14,968 nt of DNA, from NCBI GenBank assembly GCA_002505455.1, contig DAVB01000026.1, positions 2,496 through 17,463 of the forward strand. Reading direction: 5' to 3'. The number at the start of each line of letters is the position of its first letter. Within the stretch, counting starts at the first letter, position 1. Below are positions 12,847-14,968 of the stretch, one piece after another. The DNA comes from Euryarchaeota archaeon UBA52 (GTDB taxonomy: Archaea; Thermoplasmatota; Poseidoniia; Poseidoniales; Thalassarchaeaceae). The notes beneath the pieces were generated by a model. It saw nothing but the letters and a program-made list of their open reading frames with translations. It was not told the DNA's origin and ran no database searches. The position numbers were made by a program, and so were the translations under genes.

Positions 12847-13725
12847 ATGATGGAGCGTTTACAAGTTCAATCTCGCTCTCCATTTGAGCTTCATCAAATA
12901 CTCACTGGTTTGGAATACACACCTCAAATTACAATTGATGCTGAGTTATATCTTCCTGAGGGCGAAGGGCCGTTTGGTTGTGTGGTTGTCCACCATGGGA
13001 GCAAAGGTTGGGCTACTCACCATAGCGACCATATAGAGAATTGGATCGATGCTGGGCTTTCGGTTTGTAAAGTGAACTCATTTGCTTCAAGAGGGATTGA
13101 TTCGACTGTTGACGACCAGCTTTCAGTAACTCACGCAATGATGCTTGTTGATGCGTTTAGTACGCGTTCGGTATTAGCCCGTGACCCCAGAATTGGAAAG
13201 ATCGGCATTGCAGGTTGGAGCCTTGGCGGTACTGTTGCCCTATACTCTGCATGGTCCCCTATTGTCGATATACTAGGATCTAATTTCGATGCTCATTTAT
13301 CATTTTATCCAGCGGCCCATATTCGGCCGGAGATTCAAAATTGGTCTGATTCACCTATTTTGATTCTGCATGGTGATGTTGACGACTGGACGCCGATTCG
13401 CCTGGTTGAAGAACTAATGACTCAACTTCCAAATGCTATCTTGCACTCATATCCGGGTGCTCACCACGGATTTGACAGCGAGAAAGAGTTGACGCTCCTC
13501 CCAAAGGCAGTTCGTCTAAGAAAAAGAACTGCAAGAATAAACAAGGACGGGCACATGTCTGGAGAATTATTGCCGGGCATTCGATTTCCTTTGAATGAGC
13601 GTTGGCAAAGAAAATGGGTCATTCGACTCTTGAGAAATAGAGGGGCTCACGTTCAAGGCGATGCCTCCGCTCGTGACGATTCCCTAGAAAGGGGTAAAAA
13701 TTTCTTTTTAGAGCATCTTTTTTAG
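12847..13725 (+). CDS. Dienelactone-hydrolase-like alpha/beta hydrolase
   Basis: A soluble alpha/beta hydrolase of 292 residues from ATG 12847 (12850 is a second ATG; earlier in-frame starts at 12775 and 12823 overlap the promoter-like repeat). It shows CVVVHHGSKGW (about 45-55, oxyanion side), nucleophile elbow GWSLGG with S125, the Asp region ILHGDVDDWTP (D177-D180) and PGAHHGF with catalytic H207, a full Ser-Asp-His triad in family order. True dienelactone hydrolases use Cys; Ser points to an esterase or related hydrolase. The extra basic C-terminus (about 218-292, with RLRKRTARINK) is longer than usual. Arg codons are about half CGN and T-ending codons are common, unlike the AGA/AGG-rich genes to the left. 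There is no signal peptide. Substrate unknown. Confidence 0.8.
   Translation: MMERLQVQSRSPFELHQILTGLEYTPQITIDAELYLPEGEGPFGCVVVHHGSKGWATHHSDHIENWIDAGLSVCKVNSFASRGIDSTVDDQLSVTHAMMLVDAFSTRSVLARDPRIGKIGIAGWSLGGTVALYSAWSPIVDILGSNFDAHLSFYPAAHIRPEIQNWSDSPILILHGDVDDWTPIRLVEELMTQLPNAILHSYPGAHHGFDSEKELTLLPKAVRLRKRTARINKDGHMSGELLPGIRFPLNERWQRKWVIRLLRNRGAHVQGDASARDDSLERGKNFFLEHLF
13705..13723 (+). terminator. T-rich terminator at the end of the hydrolase gene
   Basis: Two T runs (TTTTT at 13705-13709 and TTTTTT at 13718-13723) lie over the last codons and stop of the hydrolase gene. Archaeal intrinsic termination needs T tracts rather than a hairpin, and the next gene has its own promoter-like repeat, so a terminator here fits. 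No stem-loop is evident. Confidence 0.4.
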
Positions 13726-13770
13726 GATTCTTGGCGACTTCCGGGGGACCATCAAATGGCCTATGGGCAT

Positions 13771-13830
13771 CTTGGGCTTGTATCTGCGTGGAAGGGGATT
13801 CGTTTGATTGTATGATGGGGCCACACATGG
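13771..13830 (+). repeat. 60-base repeated upstream element, copy 2 (before the DRG GTPase gene)
   Basis: Second copy, exactly 1020 bases to the right of the first. It keeps CTTGGGC, TGCGTGGAAGG (13785-13795), TATA-like TTTGATTGTATG (13803-13814) and the dyad core TGG-GG-CCA (13816-13823). It lies wholly between genes, ending 42 bases before ATG 13872; copy 1 ends 37 bases before its ATG. The matched spacing to both start codons supports a promoter role. Confidence 0.6.
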
Positions 13831-13871
13831 GCTGTCTTGAAGAACCGAGGGCGGGACCACGGGTTGTCGCC

Positions 13872-14968
13872 ATGGCAACTATCGATGAGCAGATTCAGGC
13901 TCTTGAAGAGGAGATTTCCAAGACGAAATACAACAAGGCCACTCAAGGGCACATCGGGAAGTTGAAGGCTAAGATTGCTGCTCTCAAAGAACGTAAAGAG
14001 AAGGCTCAGGCTAAATCCGGGGGTGGCGCGCCTGGGTTTGAAGTAAAGAAATCAGGAGACGCAAGTGTTGCTCTCGTTGGATTCCCTTCTGTCGGTAAAT
14101 CTAGCCTGATATCGCAACTTACAGGCGTCGAATCTGAGGCTGGCGCATTTGCATTCACGACTCTGACGTGCATACCCGGGCTGATGGAACACCGAGGAGC
14201 GAAAATACAGATTCTTGATCTTCCAGGGCTGATTAAAGGTGCAAGCGAAGGAAAGGGGAGAGGTCGTGAAATCCTGAATGTTATTCGCTCGTCTGATATG
14301 GTCCTCTATGTTCTTGACCCGTTTCAAGAATCCCATTTCAATGTCCTAGACCATGAGCTTTGGAAGTCTGGGATGCGGCTTAATCAGCCGAAACCTCAGG
14401 TTTTCATCAGGAGGACCGAGAGGGGAGGGGTTGTAGTTCGCTCCACCCTGGGGCAGTCCAACCTCTCAGAAAGAGAGGTTCAAGACATAATCAGATCATT
14501 TGGGATAGTATCTGCCAACGTTGTTTTGAGATCGGATGCCACTGACGACCATATCGTAGACACCCTGGCAGGTAACAGGATCTATTCTCGTGCTGTCGTA
14601 GTAATCAACAAAGTGGACCTTGCTACAGAATCAGACATGGAAAAGGCTGAGTCGATGGTGCCTGATAATTGGCCGATTCTCAGAGTTTCTGCCAAAACAG
14701 GAGAGGGAATCGAAGAAATGAAGGATTTCATCTACGATAATCTGGGCTTCATGTCGATATATCTGAAGCCACAGGGGCAGGAAGCGGATCTTGTGGAGCC
14801 ATTGATCGTAAAGGATGATTCAACAGTTAGGGAAATCTGTGTTAAGCTACACAGAGACTTCGTCAGGAAATTTAGGTACGCGCGAGTCAAGGGGCCAAGT
14901 GCGAAATTCGACTGGCAAAGAGTCGGTCTTGACCACAGACTGTACGATGGAGATTTGTTGTCCATTAT
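13872..14968 (+). CDS. DRG-family (Obg-related) GTPase with TGS domain, 3' end missing
   Basis: Developmentally-regulated-GTP-binding-protein family, conserved in archaea and eukaryotes, linked to translation. The frame is open for 365 codons to the window edge. The N-terminal helical domain (1-48, IDEQIQALEEEISKTKYNKA then TQGHIGKLKAK) matches the archaeal DRG start, so ATG 13872 is preferred over in-frame ATGs at 13812 and 13815 inside the repeat. GTPase motifs: G1 GFPSVGKSS (70-78), FTTLTCIPG (95-103, G2), G3 DLPG (116-119), GKGRGRE (127-133), G4 NKVD (246-249), G5 SAK (273-275). An inserted S5D2L-type segment lies at about 155-240. The TGS domain starts at about 294 (MSIYLKPQG) and is cut near DHRLYDGDLLSI, so only a few residues should be missing. 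Confidence 0.93.
   Translation, partial: MATIDEQIQALEEEISKTKYNKATQGHIGKLKAKIAALKERKEKAQAKSGGGAPGFEVKKSGDASVALVGFPSVGKSSLISQLTGVESEAGAFAFTTLTCIPGLMEHRGAKIQILDLPGLIKGASEGKGRGREILNVIRSSDMVLYVLDPFQESHFNVLDHELWKSGMRLNQPKPQVFIRRTERGGVVVRSTLGQSNLSEREVQDIIRSFGIVSANVVLRSDATDDHIVDTLAGNRIYSRAVVVINKVDLATESDMEKAESMVPDNWPILRVSAKTGEGIEEMKDFIYDNLGFMSIYLKPQGQEADLVEPLIVKDDSTVREICVKLHRDFVRKFRYARVKGPSAKFDWQRVGLDHRLYDGDLLSI

Noticed and set aside
13812..13871. Upstream in-frame ATGs for the DRG GTPase
   Set aside because: They fall inside the repeated element, and archaeal DRG proteins begin at the helix encoded from 13872.

Overview
The window looks like chromosomal DNA of a marine planktonic euryarchaeon, most likely Marine Group II (Candidatus Poseidoniales) or a close relative. 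The archaeal signature genes are a short (220 aa) archaeal-type triosephosphate isomerase, an archaeal-type NMN adenylyltransferase (NadM), ABCE1/Rli1 and a DRG-family GTPase. GrpE, ADP-sugar-type metabolism, a lipobox surface protein with an LDL-receptor-A-like motif, roughly half GC and very tight gene packing fit the Marine Group II assignment. The lineage call is inference from gene content, not from a marker phylogeny.

Layout. Positions 1-1880 are a minus-strand cluster: an NDP-sugar pyrophosphorylase with a left-handed beta-helix tail (915-1880), triosephosphate isomerase (210-872), and the first 51 codons of a small membrane protein (155 down to the left edge). From 1978 to 9336 is a long plus-strand run with gaps of 60 bases or less: sucC and sucD (succinyl-CoA synthetase), two tandem squalene/phytoene synthase-fold enzymes, ABCE1, GrpE and a membrane-anchored DUF1499 protein. 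A lipoprotein of the bacterial lipase/alpha-beta-hydrolase type (9390-11504) follows behind its own TATA box and is probably leaderless. It converges on a minus-strand pair at 11501-12759, made of nadM and an unrecognised 224-residue protein joined by a one-base stop/start overlap. The right end has a dienelactone-hydrolase-like enzyme (12847-13725) and the start of a DRG GTPase gene that runs off the window (13872 onward).

How the genes fit together. The left half is central metabolism: glycolysis/gluconeogenesis (TPI), activated sugar supply, the substrate-level phosphorylation step of the TCA cycle, and isoprenoid chain condensation (squalene and phytoene or similar C30/C40 products, for membrane lipids or carotenoid/retinal). 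The middle is translation and protein quality control (ABCE1, GrpE). The right half is cell surface and NAD supply.

Most notable points: (1) the ABCE1 N-terminal iron-sulfur domain lacks four of the eight canonical cluster cysteines, although both ATPase domains are intact; (2) a 60-base element at about 78% identity is repeated exactly 1020 bases apart upstream of the hydrolase and DRG genes, with a conserved TATA-like core and a small dyad; (3) two diverged trans-prenyl-condensing enzymes sit in tandem, the second with an unusual ~97-residue N-terminal extension; (4) the lipoprotein pairs an LDL-receptor-A-like motif with a hydrolase fold. I saw no tRNA, rRNA, CRISPR array, insertion sequence or integrase, and no gene-free stretch longer than about 150 bases.
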